Assembly: GCA_024708885.1 (NCBI GenBank)
Contig: JANJXT010000063.1
Span: forward strand, 117,207 to 181,206
Origin: Thiobacillus sp.
GTDB taxonomy: Bacteria; Pseudomonadota; Gammaproteobacteria; Burkholderiales; Thiobacillaceae
Length of the DNA stretch: 64,000 nt
Reading direction: 5' to 3'
Part shown: positions 50,879-63,852 of the stretch, one piece after another
How positions within the stretch are numbered: the stretch's first letter is position 1
How the letters are laid out: each line of letters starts with the position of its first letter
The notes under the pieces: model-generated
The model's input: the letters and a program-made list of their open reading frames with translations, nothing else
Told to the model about the DNA's origin: nothing
Database searches by the model: none
Position numbers and translations under genes: made by a program

Positions 50879-51094
50879 GTGTTCCCATGGAAACAGCCTT
50901 GCCCTTGGGAACACCAACCAACCATGGGAACACATGCCGGAAAGCCTTATTCAATGCGGTTTTCAGCCATATCGAACCCGCCTTGTGTTCCCATGAAAAC
51001 CTGATTTCACCACCCCATAAAAGGGCCATTTGGGAACACCAGCGCGTCACCATGGGAACACGCAAACCCACCATGGGAACACTCCTGGGAACAC
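50879..51094. repeat. Array of eight GTGTTCCCA/TGGGAACAC motifs before the integrase
   Basis: Copies at 50879-50890, 50905-50914, 50922-50933, 50985-50995, 51030-51039, 51050-51061, 51071-51082 and 51085-51094, in both orientations, mostly CCATGGGAACAC. They fill the gap between the integrase start and the element edge, as integrase arm-type or operator sites would. The remaining gap to mnmE (51095-51206) holds only the terminator below. Confidence 0.85.
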
Positions 51095-51137
51095 ATTTAA
51101 GCGGATTTGTGCGGGACGCGCAAGCCTTATGCGGAAC

Positions 51138-51162
51138 AAAAAGCCCGCATTTACACGGGCTT
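51138..51162 (-). terminator. mnmE rho-independent terminator
   Basis: On the minus strand AAGCCCG (51162-51156) pairs with CGGGCTT (51147-51141) around an 8-nt loop, followed by TTTTTG. It lies about 45 bp after the mnmE stop. Confidence 0.8.
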
Positions 51163-51206
51163 GTTGGGTGTTTCGGTGTTCCGGGATATTCCTGTAAATT
51201 CCGCTT

Positions 51207-52559
51207 TTATTTTCCGATGCAGAACGAGCCGAAAATCTCGCCCAGCAGATCGTCGGCGGTGAATTCGCCGGTAATCTCCGACAGCGCCGCCTGCGCCAGG
51301 CGCAATTCCTCGGCAAAGAGTTCGAGCGCCCCCGCCGCGGCGCGTGCGGCGGCGATGTGCCGGGTCGCGCGCGCCAGCGCGTCGAGGTGACGCGCACGCG
51401 CCATGAACCCGCCCTCGCCCGCCGCCTGCCAGCCGGCGGCTTCCAGCAGGCGCTCGCGCAACAGGTCGACGCCCGCCCCCGTTCGCGCAGAGAGCCAGAT
51501 CTCGTCCGCCACGGCGCGGGGCGCTTCGCCCGCCACGTCGATCTTGTTGTGCACGGTGAGCCGCGCGATGTCGGGCAGGCGCGCGAGTATCGCCGCTTCC
51601 GCGTCGCCGACGCCGTGCGCCGCGTCGACCAGCAAGAGTGCGACGTCGGCCTGCTCCACCGCGTCCCAGGTGCGCGCGATGCCGAGTCGCTCGACCGCGT
51701 CCTCGGTGTCGCGCAGTCCTGCGGTGTCGATCACGTGCAGCGGCACGCCGCGGATCTGGATCGCCTCGCGCACGGTGTCGCGGGTGGTGCCGGCGATCTC
51801 GGTGACGATCGCCGCCTCGAAGCCGGCGAGCTGGTTCAGCAGGCTCGACTTGCCGACATTGGGCTGGCCGACCAGCACCACCGTGAGGCCCTCGCGCAAC
51901 AGCGCACCCTGGCGCGCCTGGGCACGCACCGCCGCGAGGTTCGCGTCGAGCGCGTCGAGCTGGCCGAAGGCGTCGGCCTGTTGCAGGAAGTCGATCTCTT
52001 CCTCGGGAAAATCGAGCGTCGCCTCGACCAGCGTGCGCAGCCGCGTCAGGCCCTCGACGAGCGCATGGATGCGCGCCGAAAACGCACCCGACAGCGAACG
52101 CAGCGCCGAGCGCGCCGCCTCGGCGGACGCCGCATCGACCAGATCGGCCACGGCCTCCGCCTGCGCCAGATCGAGCTTGCCGTTGAGAAAAGCGCGCCGC
52201 GAGAACTCCCCCGGCTCGGCCAGCCGCGCGCCCAGTTCCACGCAGCGCTGCAGCAGGAGATTGAGCACCACCGGCCCGCCGTGTCCCTGCAATTCGAGCA
52301 CCGCCTCGCCGGTGAAGGAATGCGGCGCGGGAAAATACAGCGCGATGCCCTCGTCGAGCGCGCTGCCGTCCGCCGCGCGAAACTGCGCAAAGGTCGCGTG
52401 ACGCGGGCGCAGCGGGCGCCCGAGCAGGCCTTCCGCAAACGCCGCGACATCGGCAGCGGACACGCGCACCACGCCGACGCCGCCGCGTCCGGGCGCGGTG
52501 GCGATGGCGGCAATGGGATCGTCGCGGCGCGTGGCGGGGTGCGTCATGCCAAGGTTCAT
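51207..52559 (-). CDS. mnmE: tRNA U34 modification GTPase MnmE (TrmE)
   Basis: GTPase that works with MnmG on the wobble uridine of several tRNAs. About 450 residues: N-terminal tetrahydrofolate-binding domain ([21 protein letters not shown]), G domain with [12 protein letters not shown] (G1), [17 protein letters not shown] (G3) and HNKIDV (NKxD), and the C-terminal CIGK motif (FGSFCIGK) at the extreme end. ATG 52559 has GGTGG six bp upstream but lies inside a dispersed repeat; ATG 52547, outside the repeat, is an equally good start. Confidence 0.95.
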   Translation of the reverse strand: MNLGMTHPATRRDDPIAAIATAPGRGGVGVVRVSAADVAAFAEGLLGRPLRPRHATFAQFRAADGSALDEGIALYFPAPHSFTGEAVLELQGHGGPVVLNLLLQRCVELGARLAEPGEFSRRAFLNGKLDLAQAEAVADLVDAASAEAARSALRSLSGAFSARIHALVEGLTRLRTLVEATLDFPEEEIDFLQQADAFGQLDALDANLAAVRAQARQGALLREGLTVVLVGQPNVGKSSLLNQLAGFEAAIVTEIAGTTRDTVREAIQIRGVPLHVIDTAGLRDTEDAVERLGIARTWDAVEQADVALLLVDAAHGVGDAEAAILARLPDIARLTVHNKIDVAGEAPRAVADEIWLSARTGAGVDLLRERLLEAAGWQAAGEGGFMARARHLDALARATRHIAAARAAAGALELFAEELRLAQAALSEITGEFTADDLLGEIFGSFCIGK

Positions 52560-52610
52560 GGCGATCCACCGCCCCGGAACTTGAAACGACGCTCGCCATG
52601 AGCGTTTCCC
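52557..52610. repeat. 54-bp dispersed repeat (copy 2), over the mnmE start
   Basis: Direct-orientation match to 14459-14512. Its left edge coincides with the candidate mnmE start codon at 52557-52559. It is followed immediately by the REP-like repeat. Confidence 0.75.
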
Positions 52611-52661
52611 TCTCCCGCAAGCGGGCGAGGGGGACACGGGATCGCTTCGCGCTGTTTCACG
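52611..52661. repeat. REP-like dispersed repeat (copy 2)
   Basis: TCTCCCGCAAGCGGGCGAGG, then GGGACACGGGATCGCTTCGC and GCTGTTTCACG; matches the reverse complement of 10323-10373. The CCCGCAAGCGGG core forms a hairpin. Confidence 0.78.
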
Positions 52662-52797
52662 GTAAGAATCGCGCCGTTGGCACGGCAGTTTCGACAAGGG
52701 TCCATTCTAGCGCGCTCACCCGAGCACGCCGGTTGCGGCATCGGAAACGTGAGATTTTTGCTCTTTCCCGATCCGGCGCAGGCGTTTTGCGCCGCAA

Positions 52798-55700
52798 ATG
52801 GTTAATTTTTCCGCCAATTGTTCCGATAATTCAATTTATCCCGGTCCTTTCGCGCTGCCATCCGCCCCAGACGTGTCCGAACCCGAGCAACCCTCTTTCG
52901 CGCCTCGCCCGATCCAGCTTCCGGCCGTGCTGCAGTTCGCCGGGGAGCCGCCCAGTTTCGGCACGATCGCTTCGCTTTCGGAGCGTGGCCTCACTTTTGA
53001 TTTTCTGCGCGAACCGTCGCATTCACCTGCCGCCGGCAGTGCAGTCCGGCTCGACTTCGACTGGGCCAACCGCCATCATCTCTGCCACTGTCACATCCTT
53101 CACCAGCAAGGCGCGCGGGTCCTGCTCTCGCTGCGTGACGCGCCGCCCCACATCCTCGCGGCACTGTATGCCGTCAATCGCGAGGATGCGCCGCCCCTTG
53201 CCGCTCGGCTGGCGATCCTGCAAACCCAGCAAAGCTGCCATACGCGCTTCATGGACGGCATGCGCGCTGTCGTCGACAGCTTTTACCAGTCGCTGCAGCC
53301 CCCTCCGCACACCGTGCCCGAGCGCCAACTCGAGGCGGTGAAATACGCCCTTCAGCCACTGCGCGCCCGGCTCACGCACCAGTTCACGTGCGCCTATCCC
53401 ATGTATCCCGAATTGCGTGAAAGCTATTCGGACCGGCAGCGCGTGGCCGAAAGCGAGAACCTCGAACTCATCGACATCGAACGCGTCGACGACTGGATCC
53501 GCCGCAGCGGAATCGCCCACGCCGTCACCGAAGCCTTGCAGCCGCTGCCTGTCACGTTCAACTGGCAGTACGCCACCCTGCAGAAAACCAGCAAGCAGCA
53601 GGCCCTGCACCCCTATCATGCCGAGGCGGTGCTCGACGTGCTGGCGGACTTCATCAACCCGCTGGGTCTCGATGCCGACGCGCGTGCGCTGTGCTATACG
53701 CACATGGCGCAGGCATTCAGCCAGCATGCCACGGCGCTGTACGATTCCATGCTGCAGCATCTGGCGCAGGTTCTCCCCGAACAAGCGCCCGATGGCGAAT
53801 CCGGCGGCAGCCTCGCGCAATGGCTGCACGCCACATCGGAAAGCCCGCCCGCCCCAGGCGCCAGCGCCGCGCAGGTCGAAGAGCTTGCGCGTCTGGTTTC
53901 GCGCCTCACCGAGCACCTCGGCCCCCTGCCTGTCGCCAGTGGCGCCGACCCGATCCCGGTGTCCGGCACTCCGATCGCGCCGGTCCCCGGCCTGCTCACG
54001 CGCGACCGCATCCTCAGCCGTTTCCTGCCCGCGCAGGCGCTCGCCGCCCCCACAGAGAACGAACCCATCCAGCTTTCCCTGCTGCGGTCGGCGGCCCCCA
54101 CGCTGCCCGGCCTCGATACCGCGGCGGTCGAGGACCTGCTCGCGCAACTGCGCCAGCCGCCTCCCATCGACCCCGGCCCGGAAAGGCTCGCCGCCGCCTC
54201 CCAGGTGCGCGCGCTGATGCTGCAGGCCCAGGGACTGCTGCTCGAATACACCCTCAACGGCCTGACCTATCAGGCGCAGCCCACCCACCCCGTGTGGGCG
54301 CTCATCAACGCGCTCGACGTCCTTCACCTCGGTGCCGACGACCAGGGCCAGTTTCTCGACCCGGCGTATCACCAGGCAGCCAGCCTCACGCTGCAGTGGC
54401 TGCTCGGGCAGGAACGGCCCGATGATGCGCTGCCACAGGCCAATGCCCTGCTCGAGGAAATCGGTGCGCGTTTCCGCCGCGAGCGCGCTGCGCGTTGCAG
54501 TGAACAACTGCATGCACTGGGCGCCCCCGACGATGCGCCGTTTCCCTTCGCTTCGACTTGGTGCATCGTGCGTGACGACAGCCAGGCGATCCCCTACGAG
54601 ATCCTCGGCTGCTTCTCCGGACGCTGGGCACTGCTCAACCGTTCTGCCACCCAGCTGTTGCAGTGGTCGGCCGACGCGCTGCGGGACGCACTCGATTCCG
54701 GCCGCGTCGAAAGCGCGTCCGACTACACCATCGCGTTCCTCGAACGTACCGCCAGCGCGGCGCTGACCACCAGCCTGCACGCAATCCATGCCGCCACCTG
54801 GCAGGACACCAGCACCGGTTGCCTCAACCGCAACGCGCTCATCGACGAACTCGAACGCATCCTCGAGCATCCGGTCACGCAGCCGCCGCCCTATTGCGCA
54901 CTCATCGAGATCCCGTCCCTGCGCCTGGGTCATTCCGGGCTCGATGAAGACACGCTTGCCGTCCTGCGCCAGCGTACCGGCGAGACCCTGCACGCCGCGC
55001 TCGAGTCTGGCGAGCAATGCGGCCGCCTCAACGACGTCTCCTTCCTCGCCCTGTTCCGTCCGCAGTCACCGCAGCGGCTCGGGGAACGCCTCGCCCGGCT
55101 CCATGCGGACATGGAAGCCCTGCATCCCGACTGGAACATGCGCGGTACGGTGCTGCCCATCCTCGCACCCACCGACGCGGCCCTGCCCTCGGACGTGCTG
55201 CGCCACGTCAACCAGGCATGCAGTGCTGCGCGAAAATCCAATGTGTTCGACACCGCCCGCCTCGCCAGCATCCCCGAGCCCGCCAGTCGCCTTGAAGCGC
55301 TGCCGTTCGATGCGCTCTTCCTGCGCGCCCAGGAGATTCGCCCGTGCACCGACGATGCGCTGCCCCACTACGAAATCCTTCTCGGCATTCGCGACGACCT
55401 CGACCCGCCGCATACGCCGCAGAGTTTCGTCGTCATGGCCGAGCAGAACGACCAAATCCATCACCTCGACGCCTGGGTGCTGCGCTCGGCGCTTGCGTGG
55501 ATGGACGACCATGCCGGCGCCCTCGGCCATCTCAGCGGCCTTTCGATCAATCTGTCGGGGCAGAGCCTGGTCGATACCGCGCACGTCGACACCATGCTGC
55601 ACGTGCTTGGGGACTATGCGCACCTTGCCGACCGGCTGATATTCGAAGTCACGGAAACGGTCGCCATCGGCAACCTCGACACGGCCGTCGCGTCGCTGCG

Positions 55701-56028
55701 CCGCCTGCGCGAGATGGGGTGTCGCACCGCGCTCGACGATTTCGGCAGCGGCTACAGCTCCTATGGCTACCTGCGCCGCCTGCCGCTGGATTATCTGAAA
55801 ATCGACGGCGTCTACATCCGCGGCCTGCTCGACAATCCCACCGATCAGGCGCTCACCGCCTCGATGGTCGATGTCGCGCACGCGCTCGGTCTCAAGGTCA
55901 TCGCCGAGTATGTGGACAGCGAAGCGACCTACACCTGGCTCAAGGACATTGGCGTGGACTACGTGCAGGGCTATTGGGTGCACACGCCGCAGCCGCTGGA
56001 CACGCTGTTCGAACTCGCCCTCGTTTAG
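52798..56028 (+). CDS. DUF1631-type / degenerate GGDEF / EAL phosphodiesterase
   Basis: A 1076-residue cytoplasmic signalling protein. N-terminal half is DUF1631-like (about 1-640, with an early PilZ-like stretch), then a GGDEF-fold segment (about 665-800) that lacks a GGDEF signature, then an EAL domain (about 850-1070). EAL landmarks are present: EIL in place of EAL (HYEILLGIRDD), SINLSGQS, EVTET, LDDFGSGYSSYGYL, LKIDGVYI, AEYVDSE and VQGYW, so c-di-GMP hydrolysis is likely retained. ATG 52798 is used; GTG 52873 is an alternative. It stands alone between mnmE and yidC on the opposite strand. Confidence 0.85.
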   Translation: MVNFSANCSDNSIYPGPFALPSAPDVSEPEQPSFAPRPIQLPAVLQFAGEPPSFGTIASLSERGLTFDFLREPSHSPAAGSAVRLDFDWANRHHLCHCHILHQQGARVLLSLRDAPPHILAALYAVNREDAPPLAARLAILQTQQSCHTRFMDGMRAVVDSFYQSLQPPPHTVPERQLEAVKYALQPLRARLTHQFTCAYPMYPELRESYSDRQRVAESENLELIDIERVDDWIRRSGIAHAVTEALQPLPVTFNWQYATLQKTSKQQALHPYHAEAVLDVLADFINPLGLDADARALCYTHMAQAFSQHATALYDSMLQHLAQVLPEQAPDGESGGSLAQWLHATSESPPAPGASAAQVEELARLVSRLTEHLGPLPVASGADPIPVSGTPIAPVPGLLTRDRILSRFLPAQALAAPTENEPIQLSLLRSAAPTLPGLDTAAVEDLLAQLRQPPPIDPGPERLAAASQVRALMLQAQGLLLEYTLNGLTYQAQPTHPVWALINALDVLHLGADDQGQFLDPAYHQAASLTLQWLLGQERPDDALPQANALLEEIGARFRRERAARCSEQLHALGAPDDAPFPFASTWCIVRDDSQAIPYEILGCFSGRWALLNRSATQLLQWSADALRDALDSGRVESASDYTIAFLERTASAALTTSLHAIHAATWQDTSTGCLNRNALIDELERILEHPVTQPPPYCALIEIPSLRLGHSGLDEDTLAVLRQRTGETLHAALESGEQCGRLNDVSFLALFRPQSPQRLGERLARLHADMEALHPDWNMRGTVLPILAPTDAALPSDVLRHVNQACSAARKSNVFDTARLASIPEPASRLEALPFDALFLRAQEIRPCTDDALPHYEILLGIRDDLDPPHTPQSFVVMAEQNDQIHHLDAWVLRSALAWMDDHAGALGHLSGLSINLSGQSLVDTAHVDTMLHVLGDYAHLADRLIFEVTETVAIGNLDTAVASLRRLREMGCRTALDDFGSGYSSYGYLRRLPLDYLKIDGVYIRGLLDNPTDQALTASMVDVAHALGLKVIAEYVDSEATYTWLKDIGVDYVQGYWVHTPQPLDTLFELALV

Positions 56029-56038
56029 TTCGAACCGC

Positions 56039-56060
56039 AGGCCGGACCTCAGTCCGGCCT
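56039..56060. terminator. Bidirectional terminator between the EAL gene and yidC
   Basis: AGGCCGGAC (56039-56047) and GTCCGGCCT (56052-56060) form a perfect 9-bp stem with a 4-nt loop, between two convergent gene ends. The T run is short (TT then CGG). Confidence 0.75.
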
Positions 56061-56077
56061 TTCGGCCACATCAACAA

Positions 56078-57709
56078 TCACCCCGTTTTTGCCGCGCCGC
56101 CTTCGACCTGCCGGTTGATCGCCCACTGCTGCGCGATCGACAGGATGTTGTTGACCACCCAGTAGAGCACCAGGCCGGCCGGGAAGAACACGAACATCAC
56201 GGTGAACGCGACCGGCATGATCATCATGATCCGTGCCTGCATCGGATCCATCGGCTGCGGATTGAGCTTCACCTGCAAGATCGACGTCGCCCCCATGAGG
56301 ATGGGCAGGATATACCACGGGTCCGGCGCCGTAAGGTCGGTGATCCAGCCGAGCCACGGCGCCCCGCGCATTTCCACCGCCGCCAGCAGCACCCAGTACA
56401 GCGCGATGAACACCGGAATCTGCACCACAATCGGCAGGCAGCCGCCGAGCGGATTGATCTTCTCGGTCTTGTACATCTCCGCCATCGCCTGGTGCAGCTT
56501 GGCGCGGTCGTCGCCATAGGTTTCCTTCAGCTGCTGCAGACGCGGCGTGAGCTTCTTCATCTTCGCCATCGACTTGTAGCCCGCGGCCGAAAGCGGATAC
56601 AGCACCAGTTTGATGAGGATGGTGAGAATGATGATCGCCCAGCCCCAGTTGCCCACCAGCCGCTCGATCCTTTCGAGCGACCAGAAGATCGGGTAGGCGA
56701 CCGGCGTGAGCCAGCCATAGTCGCGTACCAGGTCGAGGCCGGGCGCGATCTTTTCCAGCACGGTCTGATCTTGCGGACCGGCGTACAGCAGCATGGTGAA
56801 GGACTTTTCCTGGCCCGGAGCAAGCTGGCCTTCCGGCATGATCACACCGGCCGCATACTGATCGTTGCCAAGTGCCCGCGTGTAGTACTCGCGCTTCTGT
56901 TTCGCTGCGGGCAGCCAGGCGGAAACAAAATGGTGCTGCACCATGCCCACCCAGCCATCCGTGCCGCTCTTCGCATGGTCGGCCTTGCCCGCTTCGATGT
57001 CCTTGAATGCGACTTTCTGGAATTTCGTCGCCTCGGTATACAGGGCCGGCCCCGTGTACGTATACAGAAAGAAGGATTCGCCGCGCGGCGCCTGGCCGTG
57101 ACGGGTGAACTGGTAATACGGCGTGAGGTCGACGGCCTGCGTACCGCCATTGACCACGCGGGTCTTCAGTTCCACCTCATAGCTGCCACGCCGGAACACC
57201 CAGGTTTTCTCGACCCGCACGCCGGTGGCCGGATCCTGCCAGACCAGCGGCACGGCCACCTCGTTCGCATTGCCGTCCAGCCGATACGTGCCGGGACGCA
57301 CTTCGAACACGCTCCGGTGCGTCGGCACGTTCTGCCCCACCAGGCCCGATTGCGCCACATACGGCCGACCCGGTGCGTCCTCGAAGAGGCCGAACACGTG
57401 TTCCTTGTTTTCCGTTTCGCGGTACTTCAGCAGCTGCAGCGCGCGCAGATCGCCGCCGTTGGCGTCGATGGTCGCGTGCAGTACGTCGGTCTCGACCTCG
57501 GCGCGCGCGCCGCGCGCCAAGCCGCTCGCTGGCACCGGCGCCGTCGCGGCGGGCGTGGGCGCCGCACTCGGCGTCGGCACGAATGCCTCCCCCGCCGCTG
57601 TGACCGCCGGCGCTGCTGGCGCTGGCGCATGCGTCTTCTGCCAGCTTTCCCACAGGAGCAGCAGCGAAAACGAAAAAACGATGAAGAGAATCAGCCGCTG
57701 GTTGTCCAT
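56078..57709 (-). CDS. yidC: Membrane protein insertase YidC
   Basis: Inserts proteins into the inner membrane, alone or with SecYEG. The 543-residue protein has N-terminal TM1 (MDNQRLILFIVFSFSLLLLWESW), a large periplasmic domain and the conserved C-terminal membrane region with the Arg in TM2 (VLYPLSAAGYKSMAKMKKL), the cytoplasmic hairpin and the later helices (GCLPIVVQIPVFIALYWVLLAAVEMRG; MIMPVAFTVMFVFFPAGLVLYWVVNNILSIAQQWAIN). It lies 15 bp after rnpA. The usual yidD gene between rnpA and yidC is absent. Confidence 0.98.
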   Translation of the reverse strand: MDNQRLILFIVFSFSLLLLWESWQKTHAPAPAAPAVTAAGEAFVPTPSAAPTPAATAPVPASGLARGARAEVETDVLHATIDANGGDLRALQLLKYRETENKEHVFGLFEDAPGRPYVAQSGLVGQNVPTHRSVFEVRPGTYRLDGNANEVAVPLVWQDPATGVRVEKTWVFRRGSYEVELKTRVVNGGTQAVDLTPYYQFTRHGQAPRGESFFLYTYTGPALYTEATKFQKVAFKDIEAGKADHAKSGTDGWVGMVQHHFVSAWLPAAKQKREYYTRALGNDQYAAGVIMPEGQLAPGQEKSFTMLLYAGPQDQTVLEKIAPGLDLVRDYGWLTPVAYPIFWSLERIERLVGNWGWAIIILTILIKLVLYPLSAAGYKSMAKMKKLTPRLQQLKETYGDDRAKLHQAMAEMYKTEKINPLGGCLPIVVQIPVFIALYWVLLAAVEMRGAPWLGWITDLTAPDPWYILPILMGATSILQVKLNPQPMDPMQARIMMIMPVAFTVMFVFFPAGLVLYWVVNNILSIAQQWAINRQVEGGAAKTG

Positions 57710-57724
57710 GAGACGAGCTTGAGT

Positions 57725-58093
57725 CTAGTTGGAAGGAGACGCTGCAACGGCTGGCCACTTCGCCAGTGCGCGCTGGCCGGCACGTTCGAAGGTGCGTCCC
57801 AGATCATGCGCTTCCCTGCCCGGCTGCGGCCGTGCGATCAGCCGCACGACGAAATCGCAGGCCGGCAGGTGCGGCAGCAGCAGGCGGAAGGTTTCGCGCA
57901 CACAGCGCCGCACCCGGTTGCGATCGACCGCCCGGGCCAGCAGCCGCTTGCTGATGACCATGCCCAGCCGCGCGTGCGCCAGTCCGTTGGGGCGTGCCAG
58001 CACCAGCAGGGTGTCGCTGCGGGCGCGCTGGTTTTCGGCGAACACCCGCGCAAATTCGGCGGGCCGCGTCAGGCGTGCCTCGCGCAGGCGCAC
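57725..58093 (-). CDS. rnpA: Ribonuclease P protein component
   Basis: Protein subunit of RNase P that helps process tRNA 5' ends. The 122-residue product has the RNR-type signature around KRLLARAVDRNRVRRCVRETFRLLLP and the N-terminal FARVFAENQRARSDTLLVLARPN. Start taken as GTG 58093, which gives a normal length; a GGAGG lies only 2 bp before it, so the true initiation may be coupled to the rpmH end 30 bp upstream. It follows rpmH as in most bacteria. Confidence 0.94.
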   Translation of the reverse strand: MRLREARLTRPAEFARVFAENQRARSDTLLVLARPNGLAHARLGMVISKRLLARAVDRNRVRRCVRETFRLLLPHLPACDFVVRLIARPQPGREAHDLGRTFERAGQRALAKWPAVAASPSN

Positions 58094-58122
58094 GCCCTCC
58101 GCCCGCCTGCGTGGGGCGCTGT

Positions 58123-58257
58123 TCAGACGGCGAGACGGGCGCGGCCCTTGGCGCGGCGCGCGTTGATCACCGCGCGGCCAGCCTTGGTCTTCATGCGTGC
58201 GCGAAAACCGTGCGTACGCTTGCGGCGGATGGTGGAAGGCTGATAAGTGCGTTTCAT
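58123..58257 (-). CDS. rpmH: 50S ribosomal protein L34
   Basis: The 44-residue ribosomal protein L34: [20 protein letters not shown] then [20 protein letters not shown] and RLAV, which is standard. ATG 58257 is set by the family start; the frame runs on upstream without conservation. It is the first gene of the rpmH-rnpA-yidC operon and divergent from dnaA. Confidence 0.98.
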   Translation of the reverse strand: MKRTYQPSTIRRKRTHGFRARMKTKAGRAVINARRAKGRARLAV

Positions 58258-58454
58258 GATGATCCTCTCGGGGCAGCGCCGGGTGACGCCAAGCGCCACG
58301 ACCGCCGCGAACAAAAAATCCGTTGAAAAACCGTTTATTAGACCCGTCCCGCCCCACCGCTGTCAAGCACGGGCGCACTGCCTGTGGATAACCTGGCCGA
58401 AGCGGGGTAGTATTCGGGTTTGTCCTCCGAGCCGTTCGCCGCGTCTGCTGCCAC
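58258..58454. promoter_or_regulatory. rpmH-dnaA divergent promoter / candidate origin region
   Basis: 197-bp gap with a perfect DnaA box TGTGGATAA at 58383-58391 (on the minus strand TTATCCACA) and an AT-rich part at about 58310-58345. One box could support dnaA autoregulation. Confidence 0.55.
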
Positions 58455-59795
58455 ATGATGAATGCCTTCTGGGATCTCTGCCAAGAGCGCTTTCGCGCCA
58501 GCCTGACCCAGCAGCAGTTCAGCACCTGGATCAAGCCGCTCGTGTTCGAGGACGCCGGCGCGGAAGTCCGCATCCTCGCGCCCAACCACTTCGTCATGGA
58601 CTGGGTGCGCGAAAAGTTCGCCGAGCACATCGACGGCTGGGCGCAGGAGTTTTACGCCCATCCTGTCGCCATTACCTACGCACTGGGCAAGAAACCTGCG
58701 CAGCCGCGCGCGCCCGAAAAGCCCGGCGCACCCATGCCGGCCCCGGCGCCTGTCGCAACCGCGCCCGCCCAGCCCAGCCTGCGTATCAATTCGGCCTTCA
58801 CCTTCGACAGCTTCGTTTCCGGCCGCGCCAACCAGCTCGCGCGCGCGGCGGCGCTGCAGATCGCGGAACATCCCGGCCACGCCTACAACCCGCTGTTCAT
58901 CTACGGCGGCGTCGGCCTGGGCAAGACCCATCTGCTGCAGGCCATCGGCAACAACGTGCTGAAGAACAACCCGGCTGCACGCATCAATTACATCCACGCC
59001 AACGACTATGTCGACGACGTGGTGAAAGCCTATCTCAACAAGCAGTTCGACGATCTCAAGCGCCGCTACATGTCGCTCGATCTTCTGCTGGTCGACGACA
59101 TCCAGTTCCTCGCCAAGAAGGATCGCACCCAGGAAGAATTCTTCTACGTTTTCAACTCCCTCATCGAAAACAAGAAGCAGATCGTCATCACCTGCGACAC
59201 CTTTCCCAAGGAAATCACCGGCCTCGACGACCGGCTGAAGTCACGTTTCGCCTGGGGCCTCACCGTGGCGGTCGAGCCGCCCGAACTCGAGATGCGCGTC
59301 GCCATCCTTCTGGCCAAGGCACAGACGGAAAACGTCCGCCTGGAGGAAAGCGTCGCCTTCTTCATCGCCAAGCAGGTCCGTTCCAACGTGCGCGAACTCG
59401 AAGGTGCGTTGAAGCGCGTGATCGCCTTCTCGCGCTTCCACGAAAAACCGATCACGCTCGAACTCGTCAAGGAAGCCCTGCGCGACCTCATTGCCTCGAC
59501 TTCGCGCATTGTTTCCATCGAGAACATCCAGAAGACCGTCGCCGACTACTACAAGATCAAGGTCGCCGACATGTATTCGAAAAAACGTACGCGCAACCTC
59601 GCGCGGCCACGCCAGATCGCCATGGCCCTGGCCAAGGAACTGACCAACCAGAGCCTCCCCGAAATCGGCGAATCCTTCGGCGGGCGCGATCACACCACGG
59701 TCATCCACGCCTGCCGCAAGGTTGCCGAACTGCGTGAAACCGAAGTCGACATCGGGCGCGACTACCTGGTGTTGCTGCAAACGCTGACAGGCTGA
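58455..59795 (+). CDS. dnaA: Chromosomal replication initiator DnaA
   Basis: AAA+ initiator that binds DnaA boxes and opens the origin. The 446-residue protein has the N-terminal domain ([31 protein letters not shown]), a linker rich in Pro/Ala, the AAA+ core with [16 protein letters not shown] (about residue 155) and [13 protein letters not shown], and the C-terminal HTH with the DnaA signature [15 protein letters not shown]. Length is typical for betaproteobacteria. It is followed by dnaN after 179 bp. Confidence 0.98.
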   Translation: MMNAFWDLCQERFRASLTQQQFSTWIKPLVFEDAGAEVRILAPNHFVMDWVREKFAEHIDGWAQEFYAHPVAITYALGKKPAQPRAPEKPGAPMPAPAPVATAPAQPSLRINSAFTFDSFVSGRANQLARAAALQIAEHPGHAYNPLFIYGGVGLGKTHLLQAIGNNVLKNNPAARINYIHANDYVDDVVKAYLNKQFDDLKRRYMSLDLLLVDDIQFLAKKDRTQEEFFYVFNSLIENKKQIVITCDTFPKEITGLDDRLKSRFAWGLTVAVEPPELEMRVAILLAKAQTENVRLEESVAFFIAKQVRSNVRELEGALKRVIAFSRFHEKPITLELVKEALRDLIASTSRIVSIENIQKTVADYYKIKVADMYSKKRTRNLARPRQIAMALAKELTNQSLPEIGESFGGRDHTTVIHACRKVAELRETEVDIGRDYLVLLQTLTG

Positions 59796-59974
59796 GGACG
59801 AAATGTGGACAAGTCGCGAAACGTCACCATGCCACCCCAAACCATCCCCGGCTCTCCCGTCTTGCCCCGCGTTTGTCCACAGGTCGATAATGGCGCAAGC
59901 CCTTGATCCCACGGAGCAACAAAACTTGTACACCGATTCGGACGCCCTTAATTACGATTTCCAGGTATAGATCA
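59796..59974. promoter_or_regulatory. dnaA-dnaN intergenic region
   Basis: TGTGGACAA (59804-59812) and TTGTCCACA (59873-59881) form an inverted pair of one-mismatch DnaA boxes (G for A/T at position 3). A TTGTAC...TTAATT pair at about 59927-59953 could be a dnaN promoter. Confidence 0.45.
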
Positions 59975-63611
<3,637 letters not shown>

Positions 63612-63760
63612 GCGTGTAGGGTTCCATTGGATTTTTACAAAAACGCTGGATTTTGGAAGAATTTAGAAAAGCCACCCTGTCAGGTCGGTTTTTCGTTATC
63701 CACAAAGGTTTGACGATATCTTTATCTACAGCCTAAGGAATCGCTGATTAAATCAAAATT
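63612..63760. promoter_or_regulatory. AT-rich region downstream of gyrB with DnaA box
   Basis: A low-GC stretch (about 63620-63760) with perfect TTATCCACA at 63696-63704 and a near-match TTATCTACA at 63722-63730. No gene is present between gyrB and the window end. It is another origin candidate. Confidence 0.5.
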
Positions 63761-63761
63761 G

Positions 63762-63848
63762 GTCATTGCGTGCGTAGCGAAGCAATACAGAATGTTCGAG
63801 AAATCAACGAACTTTGGATCGCCACGGCCTTTCGGGCCTCGCGATGAC
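63762..63848. repeat. GTCATTGCG palindromic repeat
   Basis: GTCATTGCG (63762-63770) is complementary to CGCGATGAC (63840-63848) apart from one position; interior CGTAGCGAAGCAA and GGATCGCCACGGCC match the common bacterial interspersed palindrome family. Confidence 0.75.
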
Positions 63849-63852
63849 GGAA

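Larger units (their letters stand above)
43189..51094. mobile_element. Integrated genetic element (satellite/IME-like), approximate limits
   Basis: All genes here are on the minus strand, of lower GC than the flanks, and form a recognisable kit: tyrosine integrase at one end (49531-50859), AlpA-type regulator, primase/helicase and small unknown genes, with no capsid, tail, terminase or conjugation gene. GGGAACAC-type repeats occur at both presumed ends (43189-43211 and 50879-51094). No exact attL/attR core repeat or tRNA target was identified by eye, so limits are approximate. Confidence 0.75.
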
